Assembly (NCBI RefSeq): GCF_037975245.1
Contig: NC_092582.1
Span: 22,776,577 to 22,840,576, forward strand
Direction of reading: 5' to 3'
Length of the DNA: 64,000 nucleotides
Origin: Apostichopus japonicus
Lineage: Eukaryota; Echinodermata; Holothuroidea; Aspidochirotida; Stichopodidae
The notes below the pieces were generated by a model. That model saw nothing but the letters and a program-made list of their open reading frames with translations. It made no database searches and was not told the DNA's origin. Below, piece by piece: positions 23,160 through 37,284 of this stretch (its first letter is position 1; the number at the start of each line of letters is the position of its first letter). The translations under genes were made by a program, and so were the position numbers.

Positions 23160-23700
23160 TGAATGTCACATTGGGCTAATTCTTCAACAGAGCTGAAGCT
23201 TTTGATGTCAATTAGCAATTAACAAACACAGACTTCTTTAGTGTTTCTCTCTTCATCCTGAATGCTCTCTGATCAGCAAATTGATTACCAGGTAATGCAT
23301 AAAACCTGCCTCTCATTGTGCTCCCCAGTCCACCCCTCCATTCAATAGTTCAGCTCCTCCTCTTAAAGCCATTGTACAAGAGGGCACTGACAATGCCAAT
23401 CCCTAAGTAGTAAACTACTCCAGGAGATGAAAGGGTGACTCCTCGGGGCCCTATCCACAGACACAATACAGGTATGGTAGGCTGGCCGTTCCTCTGCTGT
23501 AAAATCTGGTCATTAATTGATTAGGGGAAGGAACCCGAGGAAGCCACACGGTAACTTTCAGCGATGACTGATGCCCAAGGCTAATGCAGGAAAATTAATC
23601 ATATCTTGTTCGGTGGCCAACCTCTATTTTCATCCACGGCTATATAGCACCGCTGAAATAACTTCTCACCGTTGTTGTCATTGATTCATAAAATGACAAG
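23160..23700. promoter_or_regulatory. Candidate homeodomain-site-rich module
   Basis: A patch of higher complexity than its surroundings contains many homeodomain-type motifs: CAATTAGCAATTAA (about 23210), TTGATTACC (23281), TTAATTGATTAG (23513-23524), ATTAATCA (23594-23601, complement TGATTAAT) and TGATTCAT (23682-23689). The last two fit the PBX-HOX composite TGATTNAT. If pbx spans this region, it is an intronic module. In AT-rich DNA such motifs arise easily. Confidence 0.3.
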
Positions 23701-23709
23701 TCTAAACAT

Positions 23710-26700
23710 GTCAAATTTTTTTTTTTTTTTTTTTTTTTACCCCCTTTCTACATCACCTCTCATAATACGCCCTTCTGCTAGATAACAAGTCGAACATGAC
23801 TAAAACGACTGGTAAGTACTAAATAAGCATATTATTGACATAAAATGACAGCAGATCCATAAATGCTACACAATATTTAGCAACACAAGAACGAGCTACT
23901 GTACACTGTAAGTACTGTATATTGTGTGTTGTAGACAAGTTACTCTTACTGTGCCACAAACTACTACTGACAGGAGGTTATGGGAATGTTCTAAACTTTT
24001 GACTGTAAAAATCTCCTTCCCACACAGAGGAGGGGAAAATATATATATTTATGAACATAACATACTGTAAGGCAATTCTTGCCTGTAAAAATTAATTATG
24101 AGGAATCAATCTAGGTGTTAGAAAGCTTGCCATCATGGTGAAATAACACATGTATGCAGCAGGTATTTGTAACCCAAGAAATATAAATACGATTTAGGTC
24201 GCTTTGTGAAATCATTTTATCATAACCCATCCTTACTACTGAAGTCTGCACATGCCACATGCATGTACTGTACCTTCTGCAATTGTTCTTTTGATAATGA
24301 TTAGACCTATAGTCTTCTGAAGTGAAGAAACAAGGGCTATACCCAGAATACGAATTAACAAACAACTTTCTTGAAATATTTGACAAAGACATCGCAGAAT
24401 CAATGCATGCAATATTTGAGCTTGTTTCAATGTAAGAATTTTAAACTAGCAGACAGACTATGAAATCAAGAAAACTACCAACAGAAAGAAAATGTTCAAC
24501 ATCCCGTAATTAAACTAGTCTCAGTGAAAGAGTAATGAATAAAAAATATAAAAATATAAAATATACTAGAGTGAAATTATGAGGAGATGGACGAGCAAAC
24601 CATTTAGGAACATACGCTACTCTACTCTACTCTGCCATCACAGTTCACACAAGCTTTACCAAACCATACCGTATGTTTTACAAATTCTTAGAATATAATA
24701 ACAGCCTGGAAAGATCTTCAAGAGTTGATAAATATTTTCTGTGGAGCATGTCTATAGTTAATCAGACTGAACAAACCCGAAGAGAGGTCTATTAGACCTA
24801 GGATACTCAACCAGCCGGCTTGGATGTACGCTGACAAAGCTACTGTATATTACCTTCACTATATAAATAAAGAGCACAAAGAATTCCTGGCCAGTCTATA
24901 CAGTGTGGACTCACTCAAGTTAATTGCATTACTGGTATAAATTGACCTTGATCAAACAGCTCTGAAATGGATCTGTGGCCCTATATAATATATACATTGT
25001 TTAGCTCCCCAAGCACAAGGCAGAGCGCAGCTTGTTCAAATTTGCAAAATCACATCAAAAATATTCAAAATATAAAAAATTTTAAAAAACTGCGTACGCT
25101 TTTTTTGTTGCCAAAGAGTGTTTGAATTTCGGCAAGTACGACTACTGACTGACAATAATTTCATATACTGCAGTTATTGTATAGGATGTACAAGGCAAAC
25201 GATATAGCCCGACAGTGGCTAGGCGTAATCTACACGAAACTGCACATCCTAGCGAGGGAGGGATAGAAGGTTTGCAATATAATATATACAGTATGGCAAG
25301 CAGAGCTCCTAACCCCAGGGACAAAATGAGATAACAATGGGCCAAACTATAAGAAAGATTTGTAGTCATTTCATAAAATGGAAAATATTGAGGAATTCAA
25401 GGAAACTTAGTGAGACTGTTAAGAGTTGGAATTACTCTGACCCCAGTTTGCACAACTGATTATTACTATTTACGAATGCCTAATGTTATCGACATATAAC
25501 AGGGACATTTAGCAGCTCTTGCAAACTAATTACCAACCAAAGATGAGTCGTTCAAAGGAATTTATAATCATTCATGGAATTTGTCACTTTCTCACTGCTT
25601 TCACTATTTCTTTACTATGACATTTATGTTTGACCCATATTAAAATGTGTGAAAGGGTTATTATGTACAGTAACTGGATGCTGGAATTAATTTTAACTAG
25701 AATCTTTTTTCAAATTTTTATAAATTTCAAATTTTTGCTTCGAAGAGCAATCTTACACACACTACACTGCAATGATTTGTTGTTTAAATTTGAAGTGTTT
25801 ATATCAAGAAACATTATTGATCTGTTATCACATGGCAAAACACTATCTATGGAAACTGGTCAATTTGCTTGCACAAGTGGGAGGATGTGTTATACAGTAT
25901 CCATGCTGTTTGTATACACTGGAACCACAGTATTGATAAACGAGTCAAAACTGCTAGACAGACATCTGAACACTAAGTTTGAACACTAAATCATACCCTG
26001 TGAATACCTTGCACATACAGTGGTGTCGTATGCAACTCAGAGCTACATAAGCAAAGACCAAATGGTCTATGTACATACATCCTACAAGCCCCACAGCCTA
26101 GGCAGTATTGAATATATACTGACATACTTTGTATGCCTGTGCACTTCCAAAGACTGCCCAAGCTACACAGAGCTGCTGTTGGCAGTGTGGAATGCATATG
26201 AACAGGATAGGAAAAGTGTACAGTACTGCAGTCGGGTAGTGTGGGTAGCTACTAACACTTTGTGGTTCCAAGAGAGGTCAACAGATGAGTAAGCAGTAGT
26301 GACCTCAGGGGTCATTTCAAGAAGGTGAAAGTAAACATTTAAAAAAACTAGTTCCTTATATTGATGAGCATCATACATGTACCTATTTTTTTCTTCTTTT
26401 TCTGGCAGGCAGGCAGGCTTGCAATGGAGCTGTTGCCAAGTTCAGTAAGCATCCAATGTAGTATTACAGTGCAGTGACTACTGAAGTTTGTTGTTTTATA
26501 CTGTAGATCTATCTATAGGCCAGTACTGCTCAAGGTTAATGAATTTTTGCATAATTATGGAAAGATGATGTACCTACCATGACTAGTACATCTTTTTGGG
26601 GGATTTTGAGTAACTAATCGGCCATTATTTGCATATCATTTTGCAGAAATGTTAAAAAAAAAAAAAAAAACGTGCAGACTTTCAGCATAATGTACAGTAG

Positions 26701-27640
26701 AGAAAGACAGTGTCCATTGACACAGCAGCAGTTATATGTCTCTTTTCAAGTGTTATCCCCCATCCATCCATGCATCCAACCCCACCCTAATATTGAAGAG
26801 AGGGGAGGTTACGATGGTAGAAAGTAACGTACAGGTTCAACTGAAGTGAGCCGGTAACAATCCTGGTAAATTATCTGTGTACAGTAATCGGTCTAAAAGG
26901 TTTTGCTTTTGTCGACTTGACATTATAATGTACTGTGTTGAGATTCAGCATAATGTCCAATACATAAGACAGCTGAAACCGCAGCTTACAAAAACCAGCT
27001 CTTTACAAACAAAAAAACGACCGTTACTTATCTCCCAGATACCAGGTTCCACTTGACAGCCCAGAACAAATCACCTCTGTATTTTAACTAGCCTCGTCTG
27101 CCGTTCCGATTTGATCATCCAGTTTTAACTACAAGAAACCGTGTCCCCAAACAAGAAGGATTTTTACAGGCACAATAGATGCCATGATATGTCTGTCCTT
27201 GACAAGTTTCTCCCTTCAGGTTCTCACCGACGATGTTTTATTGTGTTAGCCTGGAATCAAAAGAGCATCACGACTGATCTCTTTTCTTTCATTCTTTCTT
27301 TCATTTCTTTTTTTCTGCCCACCCTCTATCGACTCTTTTTACTTTTAAACATCCTCCTCCTCCTCTCAATCCCTGTGAACGGTTATCTTCAATTTATCAT
27401 CCTAATCCAAGCAAAGCATAAAAGACTCCTTTTGCTTCTCAATCAATGGGACAGGGAACCATGAAAAATGTCTGCATTAGTGTAATGGCGGTGCATAAAA
27501 AAAAATATATAAAAAAAACCAGGGAGGATGAGACCTTCCAAATCATGTTTGCTTCATTGATGAAAGACTTAAATACTTAAAGCAGCATAGCAAATTAAGA
27601 AAACAAGATCAAGTAAATAAAAACAAAGGTAAAGTTACAT
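23710..27640. other. Non-coding stretch
   Basis: No supported gene. Contains a T-run (23717-23740), an A-run (26655-26670) and many TACTGTA/TACAGTA words. The longest open frame (25630-25989, plus, 119 codons) has no recognisable domain and no good splice context. Confidence 0.5.
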
Positions 27641-27780
27641 CTGAGCTTTGCTTTGCTTTATTTATATAAATCATCTGAGCTTTGCTTTGCTATATATAAA
27701 TATATATCAAGGTCCGGGTTCGAATCCCGGTGGAAGCTGAAAGTTCTTTCACTGTTCTGGATTTACAACTCATTAAGATT
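27640..27780 (+). mobile_element. Truncated tRNA-related SINE
   Basis: A perfect tRNA T-arm and B box GGTTCGAATCC (27717-27727) inside CCGGG-TTCGAAT-CCCGG is followed by GTGGAAGCTGAAAGTTCTTT and a non-tRNA body, then a TA-rich tail. The D-arm, anticodon arm and A box are absent; upstream is instead a 32-bp direct duplication (ATCTGAGCTTTGCTTTGCT at about 27639 and 27672). It is a 5'-truncated SINE rather than a tRNA gene. Confidence 0.6.
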
Positions 27781-27786
27781 TCAATT

Positions 27787-27822
27787 ATATATATATACAG
27801 TATATATATATATATATATACA

Positions 27823-27880
<58 letters not shown>

Positions 27881-27902
27881 ATATATATTTATATATTTAT
27901 AA
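27787..27902. repeat. TA dinucleotide repeat
   Basis: About 115 bp of (TA)n interrupted by CAG and TTT. It may be the expanded tail of the preceding SINE. Confidence 0.9.
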
Positions 27903-29062
27903 TTAAGCTATTATCTAAGCTATTATCAAAACTTTGTTTACCCATGCATCATATCTTTCATAATCTTTGATATCTGTATAGCCTTGCCTTTCCATAACTC
28001 TCAATAAAATTTTCTGTCTGAAACAGTGGCAGTTGAGACAAATGCTTTGTAAATAAAATAAAAAAGGCATGATACCAAAGCTATAATCAATACAATGTTG
28101 TTTTGATGACGACCACAATGACAAAACAACACTGTTACTTTAACATTCTTTGCCTGGTGTAGTGTAAATGCATGTACAGCTGTGAAGGATAAAACAGAAA
28201 ATGGGCAGGATAAACCCACTGCAATTTAGAAAATTAGCCAAACAGCTCTGAAGGAATGTTCAGGGTTTAAAAATTGTCCACTTTTTTGGCATCGTAGGAA
28301 CTGCCAGTGTACTGTATAATGAACAAAGCAAAGAGGTTATATAACTGTACTGGACAGCATAATATGCATTGAGCAATACACAACATTATTATGACAGTAA
28401 ACTTATCAAAGCTCAGTCGTGGATTTAAGCCCTAATTTTTAGTCTTTTGCGTATCATTTTCTCTTCATGCTAAAGCACATGACCAACTGCAGACTTTGCA
28501 TTCATAACTTTATGATACTCTTTTTAAGCTAACTTACAAAAAAAATACCTATATGAAGTACAGAAGTACATGATCATCATAAATTCATAAATTTCAGAGA
28601 GAAATATTCGGAATAGACAGTAGAGGAATCTGATGCCAGCCACTGTGCTTGACGATATCATAAACAGTTTGGTTAGTTGTAGCCTGGGGGTTGATGGGCA
28701 AGATCAGTTCCATAATGCAGGGCAAGTTTGTCCTTAGGTATCCTTGAAATCAGTACATGTGTGTAATAAGATACTGGCAGACTCCTGAAGAGACTCAACT
28801 CCTTGGAGAGGAGACCTTCAGCCCTCTCTGATCATTTGTCAGATAACTGATACCATAGTAGTACCAGAGGGTATGCAGTGTAGTATTATTATCAATTGGG
28901 ACTCTGGCTGTACTGTTGTGTGTACATACCTACAGTACAGACCTATAGTATAGTACTAATGTACTCTGCATACAACAGTATACAGTAGATCACCTATTAA
29001 CCGTACAGTACATAGAAGTGGAGAATGACATGGATAGGACCAGCTGGTCGACCAGCCTAATA

Positions 29063-29118
29063 TTGTACAGTATAGTACAGTACAGTACAGCACAGTACAG
29101 TACAATATAGCACAGTAC
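29063..29118. repeat. GTACA-type microsatellite
   Basis: Tandem variants of AGTAC(A) and AGCAC run for about 55 bp. It fits the local excess of TACAGTA/TACTGTA words. Confidence 0.7.
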
Positions 29119-30447
29119 CTGCAGTGTTGCAACTGGTGGGATGATGTGCCAATAAAATAATTCTTCTGTCCTATGATATAAGTACTGTAGATCAAAAGGA
29201 CTGTTATGCCAGATAATCCAGGTGTACAGCAGTTCATTTGTTAAATTTCAAACTTTCTAACCAAAATTTTGGGTTTCAAAGTATTGCAACAATACTGCCT
29301 TCCAAGGTTTTGTACACATAAAATGATGAGAAAACAAGTCAGGCAAAGGAAGAAAACAAGCATAAATTTGTGTGTTGTTCTTATAGAGAACTTTTTAATT
29401 CATATTTTTCATGTTCGATAGAGCAGGGGATGCATGTTCTTCTGAACGGATGCGACTGTTTTTTTGTTTTTTTTGTACCGCCCGCAGGTACAGTACGATT
29501 TCAAGAGAATGTAACGTTTCTGTGAGAGCAAGAAGTAAAGCTGCGTCAAAATGGTTTATGCCCAGCCTGCACATATTGTTACCAGAGTCGCTACGTAAAC
29601 AGTGTATACAATACATTAATAAGCTGCCAAAAAAATAAATTTACATTCCACAGCGAAGAAGGGGAGTGGAATCAGAGATTTTTTGGTACAGTAGCTCTAA
29701 CAAAAATTGCAGAGGGGGTTGGGGGGGGGGGGGAGTACTCCTGGCACTCAACTTAAAAGTAATTTTTAAGCAATGTGCAATGATTTCCCACAGTAAATGT
29801 TGAGAATGTACATATAGAGAGCAGATTGTTGCCGTAGGGTCGAACTGGAATCAACTATTCTTTCAAATACATATCGCAGTAATTCTCTCACCCATTAACA
29901 CCATTTCTTGGTGAGCATGAATTCTTTTTTTAATCGCAATCTGGAACACAGAGAGCCTTTAGTCCTGTCTGATCGTTGAAACCATTTTTATCCGTGCTCT
30001 TATTTACCAGAGGGCTGTTTACCATCATCGTCCTTAAGTAACCTTCAAAACGGAGCATGAATGTGTCTCATTCTACCAGCAGCGGGGATCGGAGGATACA
30101 TTCCTCGGGGGTTCAGTCCCAAAGGAGGTTAATATTAATACGATTAATGGAACGGCTGAGCTGTAAATGTGTGTGATGCACACCGGTGAGGGGGGATTAA
30201 GAAACACAAGATAAGACAGTGCCTGCCCTGTAAGATACTGATACAGCAACATACTGTATGGCAGAGATTTTCAAAGAATCTTTTATTCTGGATGTCACAT
30301 CCTAGATCAGTCAAGACTCTTCTAGACACACTTCGGATGGTAGAATAAGGAAAAAGCTACACGAGTACTGTATTCTTGAGGAGAGTACTGTAGGAATGAG
30401 GTGGAATGTCACTGTGTTACGATCACACCTAAGTCTTTCAACATCAC

Positions 30448-30790
30448 ATCCCATCCCCTATAATATGGATCCCATCTCCTACCATATCAAATCTTCTACC
30501 ACATCCCATATCATCCCATTCCCATATCATCCCATATCCCATCTCATATCCCACCCCATCTCATCCCATATCCCATCTCATCCAACATCCCAGCTCATGC
30601 TTTATCCCAGCTCATGCTATATCCCATCTTATCCCATTCCCATCTCATCCCATATCCCATCCTATATCCCATCTCATCTCATATCCCATATCATATCCCA
30701 TCTCATATCCTATCCCATCTCATCCCATATCCCATCTCATCCCATATCCCATCTCATATCCCATATCCCATCTCATATCCCATCTCCTAC
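30448..30790. repeat. ATCCCATATCCCATCTC tandem repeat
   Basis: About 340 bp of units built from CATCCC, CATATCCC and CATCTC. The plus-strand open frames over it (30396-30865) encode only repetitive Tyr-Pro-Ile-Ser-Ser-His and are not genes. Confidence 0.9.
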
Positions 30791-33700
30791 CATTTTCCAC
30801 TGCCCGCCAGATTCACTTTAGTCACTACAGTATATTGTAGTGCAATATTACACAAGGAGGCATAATGACATCACAGTTTCTACTCTACCAAATAGGTGTG
30901 CTATGCAGCTAGCACGTACTGTTAAGTATAGCCCAACAGTTAACGGCCATTCCAACTACATTCTAAATTTAGGTTTGGCAGATCTGTATGGCAGACCTTG
31001 GTATAGTATGTCTATTGTAGATTCAGATAAAGTTATGAATAATGTTTTTGCTTTGAAAACAAAAAAGTAGTTCATACCGCTGCACATTAAAGATCAGCCG
31101 TTCCTTAAAACTCGACAGGCTACCGCAACGTACGGTTCCTCTACTTCACAATCCCACGTACGGTACCCAGTAACATCTTCTAGTATCGTCTTTGTCTCGT
31201 AAAAAAGAACATTTCTCTGTGACGTCATCATGTCACATTGAGACGAACAACCATTCATTTGGCTTGCTCCGTCAATGTTACAACTTAGATTTCCATGAAA
31301 ATCGTATCTCTTTCTCAATTCTCTGTATTTCATGACAAATCCTTTGTCTGACATGAAAAATTAAATTAAAAAAAAGATGCAAAACTGTATTGGTTTCATA
31401 TGGACCCTAGAGTAGACTTTCCTTTTAATAACCCAACATGTGTAGGAAGACACGATCATGACATTATTTATGCATGATTGAACCGACACTAGAAACCAGA
31501 CATGACAAACTCATTGCACGCATTATAAATTTTTTAAGATGCTTCCAGCAGATACAGTATCGGTTGTATACAACTTGTACACACATATCTACATGTACAT
31601 GCCAAAGGCTAGAATTTTCCCAAACTGTGACACAGTCTGGCAAGCTTGGAAGAGTACGGTTTATACATTACTGTGCATACATGTAATCTATTGTACAGTA
31701 ACACAACGTCTTCAAGCCTCATTATGCAGCCAATCTTGACTGGTCTAAAAACTCTTTGTTTTGTTACTAATGCTACGTAGTAAGTTATCACATCATCATG
31801 ACAAAGTACTTTTTGTCTGGCCCATTAGCAGAGACTGAGCGAATCAAACATTCATCAAACATTTCCCAGTTTGTGTACAAAACGGTCAGAAACATGCACA
31901 TGCATGGGTGGATGTACTACTGACCTCTACATTGATTTATACTATACTTGTACATTAGCTATGAATTTTGCACAATCACTATATGCCGAGCACCATTAAA
32001 ATAATTTTGTCTACCTCAAATTTCCAACAACTCCAGGTCTCTCCCTCTCACCCAAATGATGTTTCCATAGCAGCAAGTTCAAAAGTACACAATTCACAAA
32101 ATATACCCATCGGAGTCATCATGGACTGCTTCGCTGCCAGTTGAATCCACGACTGTACTGAGAATATCCAGGGAGTTAATTATTCACAATGTAGTCCTAA
32201 GCTTTACAATTTTTTTCCAATACTACATTCACGGTAAAGCCACTTGCTCAAGCATGTGTCTTTTTTCGATAGTTACAGTTGTTTACAAACAAGGGACACC
32301 TTTTTTGGGGGGGGTTTGAATGTTTCATTCGCTCCCGATCTCTGCGAATTGGACATAATTTTATCAAAAAAGTATATTGTTGTGTGATTATTTATATTTA
32401 CTACACAAATCAACACAAAAGTACCAAAAAAGATGGCAGAGTTGGGGATCTGTTTGGTCTTTTTTCATTATTTTTATTAACGGAATGTGTGTGTTGCTTT
32501 TAGCAAACTAAACTTCTAGTGCACGTAGCTTCGCAAGGTTTTGAATCCCCCACTGTAGAGTACCCTTTATTGTATGAGTCACAATAATACACATTTAATA
32601 TCACATCACTGTCACTTATTTTTGTTACAGGATTCATTGCCTGTAAGTTGTCAAGTTCACTGTAGACAGTAATGTCTTATCTTGTAATATAAGGCATTCA
32701 ACCTTTGAACTGTAGTTGCCCTTAGAATCACCTTTCACATCAACCCACATCCGAAAAAGGGCGCATTATTAGGTGTTGATACTGGGAACTAGTTGACACC
32801 TAGAATGTACAGTATATATGTTGTTACCATTCATGTTGCCAAATGTTTCAAGGAATCATGTTGGAGGCAAGAATCAGATAAGGCCAAGAATATGCATATA
32901 CTGTATATCATCGTGACTCGTAGAACATGTTTGCTCTCTGCAAAATGAAGTAGAGAGGAAAGCCTTCATCTAACCCAACAAGAGTTCTACACTAAAAATA
33001 AAGATAACTTAACTCTAACCAGATTAATAGAGCATGAATCGTCAAAAGTCCCATACTCTGAACATCTCTACATGTTTAGGAGAATTTTGAAGAGACCAAA
33101 AAAAAAAATAATAACGGGGTTCGACAGCTTTTTTTTCTTTTCTTTTCTTCCCTTTCCTGTCTCTCTCTCTCTCGTTCTTGTAAATTCATAACATTCCTTA
33201 GAAAACAGAAGCTTGCTCGGAGAGACAATTTGCAAATATGCTGTTGTAAGTGTGTGTCATAAAAGTAAGAAAAATTGTGCAGCTATATATTCAGTTGGCA
33301 GCCAGATCAAAACACATTAATACAGAATGTTTACAGGGTCGATTGAAATGCAAGTTTTATTATCGACAATTCTTTCCATTCCTCCACTGCTGTGTTTCTT
33401 ATCCACAAAAGGATTGGGGAGGAATAGAAGTTTTCTGCTAATGGTACCTAAGATTATATTCAGGCTCCACAGGGGATTATTTCACTGATAATGTTAATAC
33501 ATTCTTGTTCAACGGATACTACGGCGGGTTTTGGACGAGATTGAATCAAACGTGCATTATAGCACAATATTAGCAAAAAATAAAATTCTACAATTAAGGA
33601 ACATTTGCTTTTTTTGACAATCTGAGAAATTTTTCTTTCATGAATTCAAACTTTGAACACGGAACTTGCTGTAAGTGTCGTAACTCCAATTCTGGTATCT

Positions 33701-36700
33701 TGTAATGGATTTCGGGAAGTGTGTTCCGACATTAATGCGGGTTGTGTTAAAGGTTGTAAAATGATTTGAGCATTGAGTTTAAATTTCATCATAGGGGTGG
33801 GTGGATTCCTTAGATCAACATTATGAAAATTGCAAATCAAGTGTACCAGATAGATACTGGCATACATAATATATACTGTATGACAGACCTCTATTGATTC
33901 CACACTTGTACTCATGTTCTAGCATAGTCCAGTGTACTCATACTTGACCCCCCCCCCCCCCACCCATGGCTTTGTACTCTTTTCATTTTGGCAAAATTGT
34001 ATCGATATGCTGTAAGTACAAGATTAAGTACCACTGTAATTTTCACACAAGATCAGGCTTGTACTCACTCACACTGGTACTCATAGCAAGAGGAATTCTA
34101 CTGGTCCTCATATCCATGCATGCTGTTATACAGATACTATATATAATAAAAGTCTCCTGTGTGTGCTAGGGTCATAAATTTACATCAGTGACTGGATGAT
34201 TCACAGCCATCATTTTGGTTACCAATTTTAAAAATACATTCTCAACATAGTCTAAGGTAAAAAAAACTAATGTAGAGTGTACTGTAAGTAAATGACGGAT
34301 GTTCATTATAGAGCACATCCTTTAACCATGGAGCGCTTAAAATAGCTTCTATTAGAATCCATGACAAATCACCATGTACCCTGTCGTTTCCCCACAGCGA
34401 TTCCCTCATCCCACAACCATTCTGCATCTCCCCAAGTTTTCAAGTGTTGACGCCCAGATTATCATCTGGAGTCTTATAAATCGCCTGTTTTGTTGTCCCA
34501 GTTCTGTGCTTATTTGTAACTTTAGGTTCTGCCAGTGGGTGGTCAATTCAAATATGACAGCATCATAGTAAAACACGATACAGGACAATCGTACAAACAG
34601 ACTCAGTGAAAATTTAAAGGTATTCCTCAACCGATAACCAACTAAGTAACCTTTTTTCACGAATCCTGAATTCTGCAAACTTAACGATTAGAAGTTAGGA
34701 CATGAACTGTACACAGAGGATGTCAAAATGGAAAATTACAAAGACCGTAGGTTTGACAAAATTTCCTGTCCTCTTAGTTATACTGTACAGTATGTATTCC
34801 TTTCTGTGAGGTATATAAAACTTGATACAAGATGGGGCTGGAATTTCATTACGTATTAAGGATGCCTTTATCTGAAAATTGGCCTTTTTTTTCCTTTTCT
34901 TTTTTTTTTTTTTTTCGAGCTGGGTTTTTGACTGGCATATATTACAAATAGACTAAACAGATAAATCAATGTACTGACAGCTAATTGGTCTACTTGACTC
35001 TTTAACTTTCTGGGGTCTGCAGTGGTGGCAGTTAATAGCTTGAACTTGGCTCTCCTCATATAACCAGGGAAAATAGATAACAACGCAAAAAGTTTCATCT
35101 CTGACCTACAAATCTATAATATAGCCACCACAAACAAGCTCTTTTCAAGACATTCATATGGAAGGGGGGGGGGGGATTTTCAATGTCTTGATATGAAAAA
35201 ACAAAACCCCAAAATTTTTTAAGGCACATTAAATGTTATTACCGAGGCAGGCCAGCTGGCGATACATTACAGGGATCGACTCACTCACATTCTCTCAGGC
35301 ACAAAGGCCTCCAATGTCGTGAACTTTCAGAGTTGGGGTTGAAATCGGAAGGTACAAAGACCCGTTTCTCTTTTTCTTCTTCTTCATATTTTTTTCCCTT
35401 CTGTTGTTGTGTGATCTGAGACCTTACCTAGGCTAGACCTATGTCTAGCCTTTCAAGCAAACATTCACTTTGCATGTATCAAATGATCAATTACTCAAAT
35501 TGGATAAGTTCTGGATGGAATTTTAATACCCAGTTATCTGAGACACCATGCAGACAAGCCCCAAGGAGGTTGTTAGGAGGGGGGTCCAGATGTGGCCCAG
35601 CTTTCAGCTTATTACTCGCTGATATCCTTCACTCCTGTCAGAGCCGATGTTAGTCAAAGAATTCTCAGTTTTTCATGTTGAGCTCATTAGTTTCAAATGT
35701 CTGATTGCTGTTCCCCTACTACTAGTTACTGTACAGTACTGTACATGCAGCCTACCATTACAATATATATGAGTTAAATGGCAGACAACATACAGTAAAT
35801 AATAACACATACTTGTATGTAGCCTATGTTTCTTACTTACTGCATTGACCTTATTTAAATGTAAACAGTTCACATATCTACAGGTCCTTGAAAGCATTAA
35901 CTTTATCCAGAGCAATCTGTGGGAATCCTAAAGTTTTTCAAGCTATTTTTTTTTTCAAGCATGTTGATCGCTTTAATTACATCAATGCATATTGACCCAT
36001 TCCTTTGCCCATGGAAGTTAAGTATAATGGGATAAATAGTTGTATTGCTCTGGCATTCACTTTTGCTATCTCCAAGGCTGAAGCCTAATTCTTCCTACAA
36101 AAACTGCATAATTTGTCACTTTCACAATAATGTGAATAACCTGTACTATATTTTTCAAGCGCTTCAAAGGTAATGTTCGGCAATACATTTCACATGTAAA
36201 TGCAACTGTGTACAGGTACAGAGCATTAACTTACTACTGTAAAACAGTATTATGAAAAGCGCAGCAGACACACATATTAACCTATTAAGTCACTATCAAT
36301 TTTAAGTTGATTCTTTATTTACAAGTTATCTATCCTGAAAATAAAAGTAACAGACTCCTGAAATACTATAGAAGTGGAGCTTAAAAACCATCATGATTTT
36401 TTTCAGCAGTTTAGTACTATTTTCTAGGGTAGGTCCATATACAGTATATGCAACAGGGTTTCAGTGCACAATGCTGTGTGCAACCACCTCAAAGGACACC
36501 TTTCCTAGGGTTTTACTTGAAATCTTGTATAGAAATCCTTACTGAATAGCAAAGATGAAACCAATTGATACAACACAGGAGTATTGATCACATTGCCCTG
36601 TGTAAAGAATTTAACAGAACAAGTCTCCCTTCTCATTTCAGGTATACCCAATAGCCTGTACTGTACAGTAGCAGACAATGTTAGTACAATATTTGTTTAA

Positions 36701-37065
36701 GGCATTGTTCTTTACAATCTTGACAGGCGATACAATTTTGCAATTCCTACATTATATAGTTACCATAGCAGATCTTCAAGTGTCTAGAAACTCACATCAA
36801 AGTATATGATCCTAATGTGCTCCCCAACTCTCTTAATGGGCATCTTAGTGTATGGATCTTCCCTTTCACCACACAATAAACCTACTAATATTGAAGATTA
36901 AATTGGTTCTTTCATTGATGACAATGTATTAAACTTAACTACATTCCGATAGCACATTTTTAATAACGACTCATAGAGCTCTATATCTATTTATTTATCT
37001 TTCCCTTTTGTTTACAAGTGGATATCGAAGATCATATTATATTCAGGACAGAGAGGGTTGTATCA

Positions 37066-37284
<219 letters not shown>

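Noticed and set aside
27717-27727. Functional tRNA gene suggested by a perfect T-arm
   Set aside because: D-arm, anticodon arm and A box are missing upstream; the context fits a truncated SINE.
30396-30865. 141-codon Tyr/Pro/Ser/His-rich frame
   Set aside because: Encoded by the ATCCCATATCCC tandem repeat; no unique sequence of coding character.
31094-31354. 86-codon minus-strand frame with several Cys and a perfect CRE (TGACGTCA) inside
   Set aside because: No domain, no splice sites of note and no supporting context; left as part of a non-coding stretch.
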